The notes under the pieces: model-generated
The model's database searches: none
The model's input: the letters and a program-made list of their open reading frames with translations, nothing else
Told to the model about the DNA's origin: nothing
Shown: in pieces, positions 8,799 through 17,064 of the stretch
How the letters are laid out: each line of letters starts with the position of its first letter
How positions within the stretch are numbered: position 1 is the first letter of the stretch
Translations under genes and position numbers: made by a program
Source: GCA-002708145 sp045562755
GTDB taxonomy: Bacteria > Chloroflexota > Dehalococcoidia > Lucifugimonadales > Lucifugimonadaceae
DNA length: 64,000 nucleotides
Reading direction: 5' to 3'
NCBI GenBank assembly: GCA_045562755.1
Contig: JBJKVF010000006.1
Location: 186,001-250,000, forward strand

Positions 8799-9534
8799 AA
8801 TTTATTCGAAAAAATTTGGATCAGGACCAAAAAAATATGTTGGTATTTCAGGCTGGGGAGGTAATAACAACACATACACACCTATCATAAAATATCTTCC
8901 TAAAGATGTTTCATTTACAAGTTTTGATATTCAAGGATTTGGAAAATCAGAAAAACCAGAAAAATGGGATATAAAAAATATATGCTCCGAGATAATTGAA
9001 GAATTAGCCATAAATGAGAAAACAAATTTAGTAGGTAATTGTACTGGAGGTATTCTAGGATTAGAAATTTGTAAAATAATGAATTACAAAATAAATAAAT
9101 TAGTTATGATAGATCCTTTTATTTATACACCTTGGTATTTTTTACTACTTGTTAACAAATATTTTGGTGAAAAAGCATATATGGCTACTTTTGCATCAAA
9201 AACAGGTAGATATATAAGTAATTTATTACTTAAATCAAAAAGAAATGAAGATACAAATCTCACGGAACATTTTTCAAATATGGATCATAATAATTCATAT
9301 AATTTTTTAAGAATGATGCATAATCATCCAGGATTAAGTACTTATTCAAATCTAACTAATCCTTTATCAGTGATTCATGGAGATAAAACTTTTAATGCTG
9401 TTAAAAAATCTATTTCAAAAATAAAAAACGAGATAAATCATGCAAGTATACATGAAGTAAATCATGCCGGGCATCTTCCTATTGAAGAACAACCTGATTT
9501 AGTATCAAAATTAATATTTAATGAATATGAATAA
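8788..9534 (+). CDS. Alpha/beta-hydrolase-fold protein with Cys nucleophile (GNCTGG)
   Basis: A 248-aa alpha/beta-hydrolase-fold protein. The nucleophile elbow reads G83-N-C85-T-G-G, so cysteine replaces the usual serine. An Asp in VIHGD and a His in NHAGH complete a plausible Cys-Asp-His triad. G-x-C-x-G-G is the lipase-like box of PHA synthases, which are acyltransferases, but this protein is much shorter than PhaC. It overlaps crtI by 11 bases and the glycosyltransferase by 14, placing it firmly in the carotenoid operon. Acyl transfer or thioester/ester cleavage on a carotenoid glycoside is an inference. Dienelactone-hydrolase-like chemistry is an alternative. Confidence 0.8.
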   Translation: MKNKIYSKKFGSGPKKYVGISGWGGNNNTYTPIIKYLPKDVSFTSFDIQGFGKSEKPEKWDIKNICSEIIEELAINEKTNLVGNCTGGILGLEICKIMNYKINKLVMIDPFIYTPWYFLLLVNKYFGEKAYMATFASKTGRYISNLLLKSKRNEDTNLTEHFSNMDHNNSYNFLRMMHNHPGLSTYSNLTNPLSVIHGDKTFNAVKKSISKIKNEINHASIHEVNHAGHLPIEEQPDLVSKLIFNEYE

Positions 9535-10663
9535 TCTAGAAATTATAATAATATGTTTATCAATAATTTTTTATATAATTCCGACGACAATATCTATACT
9601 TAATTTATTATTCTTTAACTCAAATGATTATAATAAATATGAAAAATTTGAAAATATGGTCTCAGTGTTAATACCTGCAAGAAATGAAGAAAAAAACATA
9701 GAAAAATGTGTGGATAGTGTTGTTAATCAAGGAGAAATAGTTTCAGAAATAATAATATATGACGATCACTCTACAGATAAAACTAAAGACATAATAAAGT
9801 TCCTTACTAAAAAGTATGAAAGTCTGGTGAAACAAGCCAAAACGAAAAATTTACCAAAGGGATGGCTTGGTAAAAATTATGCATGTCATAATCTTTCAAC
9901 TGAAGCTAAAAGTCAAAATATTCTTTTTATAGATGCAGATACAACATTAAAAGATAATGCCGTTTCAAAAATAGTTAGTATTTCTTTGAAAAATAAAATT
10001 ACTATGATTTCTGCATGGCCAAAAATAAAAATGGAGAGTAGAACCGAAAAAATTCTTATGCCGGTTTTAAACCTAATAGTTTTTACACTTTTCCCATATA
10101 TAATATCAACCAAATTTATGACTTCAAGTTTAGGATTAGCTCATGGTGCATGTATATTTTTTAATAAAAAAAAATATATAAAATATGGTGGACATAAATT
10201 GGTAAAAAATAATTTTTTTGAAGATACTTCATTAGCTAAAAAATGGAGAGATTTTGGTGAAAATTCTCAAATAATTAATGGCGAAAAAATTATAGAAGTC
10301 AGAATGTATGAATCACTTAAAGAAATAATAGACGGATTCACTAAAAACTTTTATCCAGCGCTAGGAAATTTATTTAGATTCACTATATTTCAAACATATT
10401 TTGCACTTTCATATATTATTTTCCCAATCCTTGTATTTATTTATTCATACCAAGATAAAATAGATGTTTTATTTTTAAGTGTAATTATTTTATCAATTTT
10501 GCCTAGAATAATAATTAACATTAAATTCAAGTACCAAATATTATCACTAATTTTAAATCCATTTAGCATATTAATAATGCTATTTATAGGTTATAAATCT
10601 TTTTACCAATCAGTAATAAAGAAAAATATTACATGGAAAAAAAGGATATATAATTTTGATTAA
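9521..10663 (+). CDS. Membrane GT2 glycosyltransferase (CruG/CrtQ-like)
   Basis: A 380-aa family-2 glycosyltransferase with an N-terminal membrane helix, then the GT-A domain: VSVLIPARNEEKNIEKCV, DDHSTD, the LPKGWLGKNYACH segment and the metal-binding DAD (FIDADTT). The AHGACIFF and EDTSLAKKWRDFG segments supply the acceptor-side motifs. Three to four C-terminal helices and a final TWKKRIYNF complete the CrtQ/HpnB-like layout. In the context of two CrtI-like genes and a CruF-like gene, sugar transfer to a carotenoid hydroxyl (CruG-like) is the best guess. Two in-frame ATGs (9521, 9527) are possible starts; both overlap the upstream gene. Confidence 0.82.
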   Translation: MNMNNLEIIIICLSIIFYIIPTTISILNLLFFNSNDYNKYEKFENMVSVLIPARNEEKNIEKCVDSVVNQGEIVSEIIIYDDHSTDKTKDIIKFLTKKYESLVKQAKTKNLPKGWLGKNYACHNLSTEAKSQNILFIDADTTLKDNAVSKIVSISLKNKITMISAWPKIKMESRTEKILMPVLNLIVFTLFPYIISTKFMTSSLGLAHGACIFFNKKKYIKYGGHKLVKNNFFEDTSLAKKWRDFGENSQIINGEKIIEVRMYESLKEIIDGFTKNFYPALGNLFRFTIFQTYFALSYIIFPILVFIYSYQDKIDVLFLSVIILSILPRIIINIKFKYQILSLILNPFSILIMLFIGYKSFYQSVIKKNITWKKRIYNFD

Positions 10664-12131
10664 TAAAAAAGAGATATTTATAGTTGGTGGAGGGCTAGGT
10701 GGGATAGCAGCATCAATTTATCTTTCAAAATCAGGATGGAATGTAACATTATTAGAAAAAAATAAATCTCTTGGTGGAAAATTAAATCGCTTTGAAAAAA
10801 ACGGATTCATTTTTGATACAGGGCCTTCATTAATAACCTTACCAAATGTTTTTGAAGATTTATTCAATTGTGGAAATAAAAGTTTTTATGAAGAACTAAA
10901 ACCTGTAAAAATTAATCCTCTTTTTCAGTATAGATTTCCATCAGATAAAATTATGCACTATTCAACAAATATTGATGAACTATCAAAAGAAGTAGAAAAA
11001 ATAACTGGTGATAAAGAAGAAGTAAGAAGGCTTTATAAGTTTTTTGAGCATGGTGCAAAAATTTATAACTTTTCAGATGAAACATTTCTTAATAAAAGTC
11101 CATATAATAGACCTAAGATTTCTGAAATTATCAAATTATTAAGAGCTCCAAAAAGATTTACTTTTAGTAATTATTCAAACATGATAAATAAATTTTTTAA
11201 ATCAAAAGAATTACAACAATTATTCAATAGATATCCAACATACGTAGGATCTTCGCCATATGAGTCAGTAGCCATGCTTTCAATTATCCCATATATAGAA
11301 ATTGCTATGGGGGGATGGTATATTCCTGGTGGATTGTACAAAATAATTGAAAACTTAGAAAAAATTGCAATCAGCCTTGGTGTAAATATTATAAAAAACG
11401 TTGAGATTTCTAAGATAGGAATTCTTAACAATAAAATTAAATATTTAGAATCAAAAAATAATGAAAAATTTAATTGTGAAAACGTAATTTTTAATTGTGA
11501 TCCCTATATAGTAAAAAATTTAATCCCAAACAATGCAAAAAAAATGAAAGAACATGAAAATTTATCTATGTCAGGATTTATAATGCTTGTAGGTTTAAGA
11601 AAAAAAATAAAAAATATTCACCACCATACAGTTTGTTTTTCAGATGATTATTTCAAAGAATTTGAACAAATAATTATAGAAAAAAAATTTCCAGACGATC
11701 CTACTGTATACATAAATATCCCATCAATAACCGATAAAAAAGTTGCACCAAATGGTTGCGAAACAGTTTTTATAATGGCTAATGCACCAGCAACAAATGA
11801 AATTTGGGATAATAAAAAAATTAATAATACAAAAAATAAAATTATCAGAAGGATAACTAGATCAAAAATAGATAATTTTATGAATGATGTTGAATTTATT
11901 AAATACATTACACCTAATACGTTTGCAAAAAAATATAATGCTCCAAATGGTTCAATATATGGTCAGATTTCTCATGGTTGGAAAAAAACTTTTCTAAGGC
12001 CTAATATGAAAGACAAAAAAATTGATGGAGTTTATTATGTTGGAGGAGGTACTCATCCAGGAGGAGGAACACCTATGGTTATAAAATCAGCTAAAATTAT
12101 AAGCGAATTATTAAATAATAATCATGATTAA
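10656..12131 (+). CDS. Second CrtI-like carotenoid desaturase/oxidoreductase
   Basis: A 491-aa paralogue of the protein at 7335. It starts at a TTG (10656) behind AAAGGATA and overlaps the glycosyltransferase by 8 bases. FAD motifs: GGGLGGIAASIYLS, LGGKLN, FDTGPSLI, and a C-terminal YYVGGGTHPGGGTPM. A second CrtI in an operon with a CruF-type hydratase is often a 3,4-desaturase (CrtD-like), but it could also be another phytoene-desaturation step or a ketolase of the CrtO kind. The specific reaction is inferred from context only. Confidence 0.87.
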   Translation: MINKKEIFIVGGGLGGIAASIYLSKSGWNVTLLEKNKSLGGKLNRFEKNGFIFDTGPSLITLPNVFEDLFNCGNKSFYEELKPVKINPLFQYRFPSDKIMHYSTNIDELSKEVEKITGDKEEVRRLYKFFEHGAKIYNFSDETFLNKSPYNRPKISEIIKLLRAPKRFTFSNYSNMINKFFKSKELQQLFNRYPTYVGSSPYESVAMLSIIPYIEIAMGGWYIPGGLYKIIENLEKIAISLGVNIIKNVEISKIGILNNKIKYLESKNNEKFNCENVIFNCDPYIVKNLIPNNAKKMKEHENLSMSGFIMLVGLRKKIKNIHHHTVCFSDDYFKEFEQIIIEKKFPDDPTVYINIPSITDKKVAPNGCETVFIMANAPATNEIWDNKKINNTKNKIIRRITRSKIDNFMNDVEFIKYITPNTFAKKYNAPNGSIYGQISHGWKKTFLRPNMKDKKIDGVYYVGGGTHPGGGTPMVIKSAKIISELLNNNHD

Positions 12132-12846
12132 GATCTTATTATATAAGAAAAATTATATACTTAATCTAATATTCTTAATATTTTGGTCAGGTGGAATTTT
12201 GTCATTTATTATTGATAATGAGAATTTTACTGAAAATAAATGGGCAGGTGGAGTATTTTTATATATTGCTTCATTAATAATTATTATCAATCACAGAAAT
12301 AAAAACAAATATATATTATTATCTATTGGAGTTTTTGGTTTTTTATCTGAAATAATAGGTTCAAAATATCATATACCATTTGGAGAATATTACTATACAT
12401 CAGAATTAGGTGAAGGAATAGGAAATGTCCCATTTTCTTTATTTTCAGCTTGGGTCATTATAAGTACTTTTGTAATACAAATTCTTACATACTTAGGTTT
12501 TAATACAAAGTTTTGGTGGTTATTAGGACCAATGTTTATGATATTAATAGACTTGATAATTGAACCAATAGCAACCGGACCTATGAATGCATGGGTCTGG
12601 ATAGATCAAGGGTTTTATTATGGAGTGCCAGTATCAAACTTCTTTGGCTGGTGGATAGTGAGTTTACCTATATTTATAATAATACAAAAATATTATATTA
12701 AGGAAGATAATCAGTCATTAGTACCATTAGGTGTTATATTGTTTTTTATTATGATATCAATTATGAAATTAATTTTAGCTCCAATAATTATATTTTTAAT
12801 AATATGTTTATCTGTAGTTATAAGAAAAAGATTATATGTATTATAA
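12124..12846 (+). CDS. cruF: CruF-like carotenoid hydratase (DUF422 family membrane protein)
   Basis: A 240-aa integral membrane protein with about seven helices. It carries the family signature around residues 78-115: G-S-K-Y-H-I-P-F-G-E-Y-x-Y-T, then L-G-x-x-I-G-N-V-P-F, and D-L-I-I-E-P-I-A-T-G with W-x-W further on. The family includes bacterial gamma-carotene 1',2'-hydratase CruF and archaeal bisanhydrobacterioruberin hydratase, which add water across a terminal psi-end double bond to make a tertiary hydroxyl. It overlaps the second crtI by 8 bases. The new hydroxyl would be a logical acceptor or neighbouring group for the GT2 enzyme in this operon. Confidence 0.85.
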   Translation: MIKILLYKKNYILNLIFLIFWSGGILSFIIDNENFTENKWAGGVFLYIASLIIIINHRNKNKYILLSIGVFGFLSEIIGSKYHIPFGEYYYTSELGEGIGNVPFSLFSAWVIISTFVIQILTYLGFNTKFWWLLGPMFMILIDLIIEPIATGPMNAWVWIDQGFYYGVPVSNFFGWWIVSLPIFIIIQKYYIKEDNQSLVPLGVILFFIMISIMKLILAPIIIFLIICLSVVIRKRLYVL

Positions 12847-13651
12847 GTTATTTTTCTTGATCATATTAATTACTATAATTTCATGCTCAAATGAGAAAGA
12901 CAATTATAGTAATAAAAAAATAATAATCATTCAAGGAATATGTTCAAAATATCCGTATGATGATCAGCACTGGGCCAGAGGATTAAAAAACATCATAGAA
13001 GAAAATCATAAATATATCGATAAAAATTCCGGTGAAATTAATGATCAAATTATTGATTTTAGTTATTCTAAAGCTGATTGGAGAAATAATTATTTACCTC
13101 AAGAAACTTTAAACTCTATTAATATACCCATAAATAACTTAGAAAAAATTTACGAGAATTATCCAAATTCAGAATTCCACATAATTGGTCATTCATTAGG
13201 AGGGGTAGTAGCCTTAGCAGGTGTAGCGCAGAGCGAAAAAATCAGTTCTAAAACAAAAAGTATTATAACTATCAGTAGTCCAATAAAAGGTGTAAATAAC
13301 ACAAGCGAGAATACTGGCTTGAGAAGATTAATTGAATTATTTACATGTAGCTCAAACGAGAATACAAATAATAATATTTGGAATGACCTAGATGTTGACA
13401 GTGAAATAATAAAATCAATCAGTAAATATAATTATCAAAATATAAAAGTTTATAATGTAGTGAATAAATTTGATCTTGTAGTAGATAGTAAAATAGCTAA
13501 AATTGAAGAAAAATTTGAAGTTTTGTGCTTTGAGGAATTAGATGAACAGTTTTTTGGATTAAATCATAGCACTATACTAGACAATAAAAATATTTCATCA
13601 GAACTATTAGATTTGCTGATTGATAATAAACAATTAGAAGATAAATGTTAA
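12836..13651 (+). CDS. Lipoprotein alpha/beta hydrolase (lipase-like)
   Basis: A 271-aa protein with a lipoprotein signal: a short hydrophobic N-terminus ending in lipobox I-I-S-C17, so it should be anchored outside the cytoplasmic membrane. The mature part holds a nucleophile elbow GHS120LGG in a beta-strand/helix context typical of lipases and PGAP1/DUF676-like esterases, and a final LNHSTIL that may contain the catalytic His. It overlaps the cruF-like gene by 11 bases and is the last gene of the carotenoid operon, followed by tRNA-Pro on the other strand. Substrate unknown; a lipid or acyl ester is likely. Confidence 0.8.
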   Translation: MYYKLFFLIILITIISCSNEKDNYSNKKIIIIQGICSKYPYDDQHWARGLKNIIEENHKYIDKNSGEINDQIIDFSYSKADWRNNYLPQETLNSINIPINNLEKIYENYPNSEFHIIGHSLGGVVALAGVAQSEKISSKTKSIITISSPIKGVNNTSENTGLRRLIELFTCSSNENTNNNIWNDLDVDSEIIKSISKYNYQNIKVYNVVNKFDLVVDSKIAKIEEKFEVLCFEELDEQFFGLNHSTILDNKNISSELLDLLIDNKQLEDKC

Positions 13652-13663
13652 ATATTATCAAAA

Positions 13664-13738
13664 TGGTCGGGGCGGCAGGATTTGAACCTGCGACCCCCCG
13701 CTCCCAAAGCGGGTGCGCTACCGCTGCGCCACGCCCCG
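13664..13738 (-). tRNA. tRNA-Pro (TGG anticodon)
   Basis: On the minus strand the cloverleaf reads acceptor CGGGGCG/CGCCCCG, D-stem GCGC, anticodon stem CCCGC/GCGGG with loop TTTGGGA giving anticodon TGG (plus-strand 13704-13706), T-stem GCAGG/CCTGC with loop TTCAAAT, discriminator A and an encoded CCA at 13664-13666. All four stems pair without mismatch. It sits alone between the lipase and HpcH/HpaI aldolase genes. Confidence 0.97.
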
Positions 13739-13800
13739 TAACATGTAACTAATTATATAAATAATACATACATTAAATAAAGGATAATTGTTGATTAAAA

Positions 13801-14571
13801 CTACTTTAATTTACTAACTATATTTTCACAGGCTTGCATGTAAATTGTTGCATCAACATTAATAGAAAGATATTGAACACCTAGATCAATCAACCATTTA
13901 CCCATTTCAACATCCTTTGCATAAGAGCCAACAACCCTACCCTGGGACCTTGCCTCTTCAGCTGCTTTTTTAAGAGCATTCTCAACAATTTTGGATCTTA
14001 CGTCACCTGGAACACCTAAAGACTGAGAAATATCGTAAGGACCTAGAAACAAAACATCAATTCCATCAATTGTCATGATTTCATTTAGATTATCTAGCCC
14101 CTCTTTACCTTCAATATGAACTACAGTCATAGTCTCTTCATTTTGAATATTTGTGTGATTCGTAGCTTCATCTTTGTAATAATTTCCTGCTCTTGTAAAT
14201 ATAGAAACTCCTCGATGTCCTAATGGTGAATACTTAGCTGATTCAACCACTCTTTTTGCATCTAAAATAGTATTTATTTGTGGAACTTGAACACCATCAG
14301 CACCAATATCTAATGCTCGTAATATTAAGCTTTCTTCGTTATTTGGAATACGAACTATTGGAGCAATATCAGCACCTTGAGCAGAAATAACTAGTTCATT
14401 AACTGTCTGAATAGACAAAGGTCCATGCTCGGTATCTAGGATGCAAAAATCCATACCTGCATAACCTAAAGTTTCAACAAGAGACATAGATGGAATTATC
14501 ACAAATGGACCTATAACAGTTTCTCCATTTAACAATCTTTTTTTTAGTTGCCCTCTAATATTTTTTTTCAT
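13801..14571 (-). CDS. HpcH/HpaI family class II aldolase
   Basis: A 256-aa pyruvate-type class II aldolase of the HpcH/HpaI family. Diagnostic segments are FCILDTEHGPLS near residue 45, RGVSIFTRAGNY, the HIEGKEGL segment with the metal-binding Glu, and FLGPYDISQSLGVPG with the second metal ligand Asp. Members cleave 4-hydroxy-2-oxo acids to pyruvate plus an aldehyde. Which substrate is used cannot be read. RraA and SDR genes lie close by in the same orientation, separated by the MBL gene, and could belong to the same oxidised-acid catabolism. Confidence 0.88.
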   Translation of the reverse strand: MKKNIRGQLKKRLLNGETVIGPFVIIPSMSLVETLGYAGMDFCILDTEHGPLSIQTVNELVISAQGADIAPIVRIPNNEESLILRALDIGADGVQVPQINTILDAKRVVESAKYSPLGHRGVSIFTRAGNYYKDEATNHTNIQNEETMTVVHIEGKEGLDNLNEIMTIDGIDVLFLGPYDISQSLGVPGDVRSKIVENALKKAAEEARSQGRVVGSYAKDVEMGKWLIDLGVQYLSINVDATIYMQACENIVSKLK

Positions 14572-14679
14572 ATTTACATCCTATATAAAGTAATAAACTA
14601 AACATATTATACATTTATTTGATTATTGCCATAGTAAATGAATAATAAATAAATTTGGATTTAATGATATTTTTAAAGT

Positions 14680-15522
14680 ATGGACAAAGCAAAAATTATT
14701 TTTTTAGGTACTGGGACATCAGAAGGTGTTCCTAGAGTTTCATGCCTAATTAGCAAAAATAAAAAATGTGATGTCTGTTTTGATTCAATGAAATTGAACT
14801 CCAAAAACAGAAGAAGAAATACATCGATTTTAATTCAACATAAGAATAAAAATATCATAATTGATGCTGGGAAAACATTTTACGATTCATCAATAAATTT
14901 TTTCCCAATTAATAATGTCACTTCAATAGATGGATTAATTATTACTCATGCTCATGCAGATGCAATTGGCGGATTAGATGATCTAAGAGATTGGACAAAC
15001 AATAGTCAAAAAAATATAGAAGTATTTATTAGAAAAATAGATTACAGTGCGGTAGATAAGATGTTTTTTTATCTCACCAAAAAAAAGTACTTTTCTAAGG
15101 GTGGTGTTGCAAAACTAAATTTTAATATAATAAATTCAAATACTTTTGATGTTAGCAAAATAAGTTTCACTCCAATCCCCGTAATGCATGGAAAGAGTAA
15201 TAAAATTTTTGGATATAAATTTGGTAATACTGCATATATTTCTGATGTTTCAAAAATTCCAGAAAGTAGTAAATATTTACTGAATAATCTTGATTTACTA
15301 ATCATTGATGCCCTTCGTCCTGAAAGGACCCATGGTACCCACTTCACCTTAGAGGAAGCAATAGAACAAATAAAAATTCATAAACCTAAAAAAGCATTAC
15401 TAACAAATGCTACTCACGATATTAATCATCATGAAGTAAATAATAAACTAAAAGAATTAAAAAATATTAATATACCAATTTCTTATGCGTATGATGGGTT
15501 AGTAGAAGAAATATCAATTTAG
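14680..15522 (+). CDS. MBL-fold metallo-hydrolase, PhnP-like
   Basis: A 280-aa metallo-beta-lactamase-fold hydrolase. The N-terminus has GTGTSEGVPR, a C-D-V-C pair that may bind a structural zinc, and RRNTSILI. The metal site motif is H-A-H-A-D-A-I-G-G-L-D-D-L, the variant typical of PhnP-like cyclic phosphate phosphodiesterases, and later VMHG and YISDVS supply further ligands. A nucleotide or phosphoribosyl cyclic phosphate is the likely substrate class. It is transcribed divergently from the aldolase, and its TAG stop shares a 4-base overlap with the stop of the convergent RraA gene. Confidence 0.85.
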   Translation: MDKAKIIFLGTGTSEGVPRVSCLISKNKKCDVCFDSMKLNSKNRRRNTSILIQHKNKNIIIDAGKTFYDSSINFFPINNVTSIDGLIITHAHADAIGGLDDLRDWTNNSQKNIEVFIRKIDYSAVDKMFFYLTKKKYFSKGGVAKLNFNIINSNTFDVSKISFTPIPVMHGKSNKIFGYKFGNTAYISDVSKIPESSKYLLNNLDLLIIDALRPERTHGTHFTLEEAIEQIKIHKPKKALLTNATHDINHHEVNNKLKELKNINIPISYAYDGLVEEISI

Positions 15523-16253
15523 TTTTTATTTGATTTCCTATAAATATCAATTATTTCATCATCAGGTGGATAGTACTTTCCAGGAGTCAAATTTTCTTTA
15601 TCTAATCTTTTTCTTATCCATTCTTCTAAATCATCATATTCTATTGCTTTAATGGCGATTTCTTTAGCTATAGATCTAGGAATTACTACCACCCCATCAT
15701 CATCTGCAACCATATAATCTCCCGGTTTCACCAAAACTCCATCAACATTAATTGAATCATTCGTAGAGTAAGGTGTACCAATTTTTGTACCAAGGTTTGA
15801 GGTTTTTCCATATCCCCACATGCCTAAACCATAATCTTTAACTGTGTGCATATCTCTAATACCACCATCACAAATTAAACCTTCCACTTTTCTTTGTTTT
15901 AGACGCAGAAATTTTATATCTCCTCCTATAGACATGATTTTATTTCTCATAGATTCCATTACGATAATATCTCCAGGCCCTGCTAGTTCGAAAGCAGCAT
16001 ATTCAGGAGATTTCTCTCCAATAGGCTTTTCTATCATTGCGTCCGGTCTTGCTGGTATGAATCTGACTGTTATTGCTCGTCCGACAATTCTTTTTCCAGG
16101 ATTCATTGAAATAATATTAGGCATATAAATATATCTTGGATCAAAATCATTTCTGGCAAGGACGTCTACTATTGCAGTAGTATTTACAGTCTTTAGTTTA
16201 GTAATTATTTTTTTACCAAGTACGTGATCGGGTGTTTTCCGAATTATTGTCAT
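15519..16253 (-). CDS. RraA-family protein (4-hydroxy-4-methyl-2-oxoglutarate aldolase / dimethylmenaquinone methyltransferase-like)
   Basis: A 244-aa RraA-fold protein. The conserved site is C-D-G-G-I-R-D with the catalytic Arg and Asp, followed by GLGMWGYG and later DYMVADDDGVVVIP. In catabolic members this fold performs class II aldol cleavage of 4-hydroxy-4-methyl-2-oxoglutarate or decarboxylates oxaloacetate; other members regulate RNase E. Context (SDR 8 bases upstream in the transcript, HpcH aldolase nearby) favours the enzymatic role. An extra N-terminal region of about 35 residues precedes the core. Confidence 0.85.
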   Translation of the reverse strand: MTIIRKTPDHVLGKKIITKLKTVNTTAIVDVLARNDFDPRYIYMPNIISMNPGKRIVGRAITVRFIPARPDAMIEKPIGEKSPEYAAFELAGPGDIIVMESMRNKIMSIGGDIKFLRLKQRKVEGLICDGGIRDMHTVKDYGLGMWGYGKTSNLGTKIGTPYSTNDSINVDGVLVKPGDYMVADDDGVVVIPRSIAKEIAIKAIEYDDLEEWIRKRLDKENLTPGKYYPPDDEIIDIYRKSNKN

Positions 16254-16261
16254 ATTATCTC

Positions 16262-17053
16262 CTAATCGTGAATTTTACGTGACGCAATCATACCACCATC
16301 AACAAGCAATGTTTCTCCATTTACATACTGCCCAAGTTCTGATGACAAATAAAGAACTGCATTTGCAATATCACTTGGTAACCCACCTTTTTCAGATGGT
16401 ACAAAGTTTTTAAAATTGTCTGCATTATGTGGAGGACCATCAATTGAATTATCTTCAGTATCTTCTGGAAGTCGATTTGAAATAGCACCGGGAGCAATAC
16501 AATTCGCAGTTATATTTTTTCCAGATAAATCTGCAGCAATTCCTTTTACCATTCTTCTAAGAGCCATCTTAGCTGTACCATACGCTGTCCAATTTGGCAT
16601 TGCTACATAAGAATGTACACTAGATAAGCAAATTATTCTACCAGCGTTTCCATTTTTTACCATTTCTTGAGCTGCTCTTTGAGATGCAAAAAAATATCCT
16701 TTTAAGGAAAGATTCATCATTCTATCCCAATAAGATTCATCAGTATCAAAAAATCCACACTGTTGATCAGGGAAAATTGCATTATTTACTAGAATATCTA
16801 TTTGATTATGTTTAGAAATAAAAGAATCAAAAACGGTATTAATCTCAGCAATTTTAGATACATCTCCCCTATGAAAGCTAGCCTTAACACCATTTTTTTT
16901 TATTATTGAAAGGTTTTTGTCAATGATTTCATCTTCAACTATATCATTAATGCCAACGTTAGCTCCATGTTCTGCAAGTGTGATAGCGATACCCCTACCA
17001 ATACCTTTTCTAGCACCAGTAATCAGGACATTTTTACCTTCTAAATATTTCAT
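16262..17053 (-). CDS. SDR-family NAD(P)-dependent oxidoreductase
   Basis: A 263-aa classical short-chain dehydrogenase/reductase. The cofactor motif is G-A-R-K-G-I-G-R-G near residue 14, followed by NNA and the catalytic Ser (CLSSVHSY) and Y-G-T-A-K (YxxxK). The C-terminal half has ITANCIAPGAI and the typical VNGETLLVDGG end. It likely oxidises or reduces a hydroxyl/ketone of a small acid or sugar. It is 8 bases upstream of the RraA gene in the same operon and 11 bases downstream of addA. Confidence 0.9.
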   Translation of the reverse strand: MKYLEGKNVLITGARKGIGRGIAITLAEHGANVGINDIVEDEIIDKNLSIIKKNGVKASFHRGDVSKIAEINTVFDSFISKHNQIDILVNNAIFPDQQCGFFDTDESYWDRMMNLSLKGYFFASQRAAQEMVKNGNAGRIICLSSVHSYVAMPNWTAYGTAKMALRRMVKGIAADLSGKNITANCIAPGAISNRLPEDTEDNSIDGPPHNADNFKNFVPSEKGGLPSDIANAVLYLSSELGQYVNGETLLVDGGMIASRKIHD

Positions 17054-17064
17054 GAATAGTCTCC

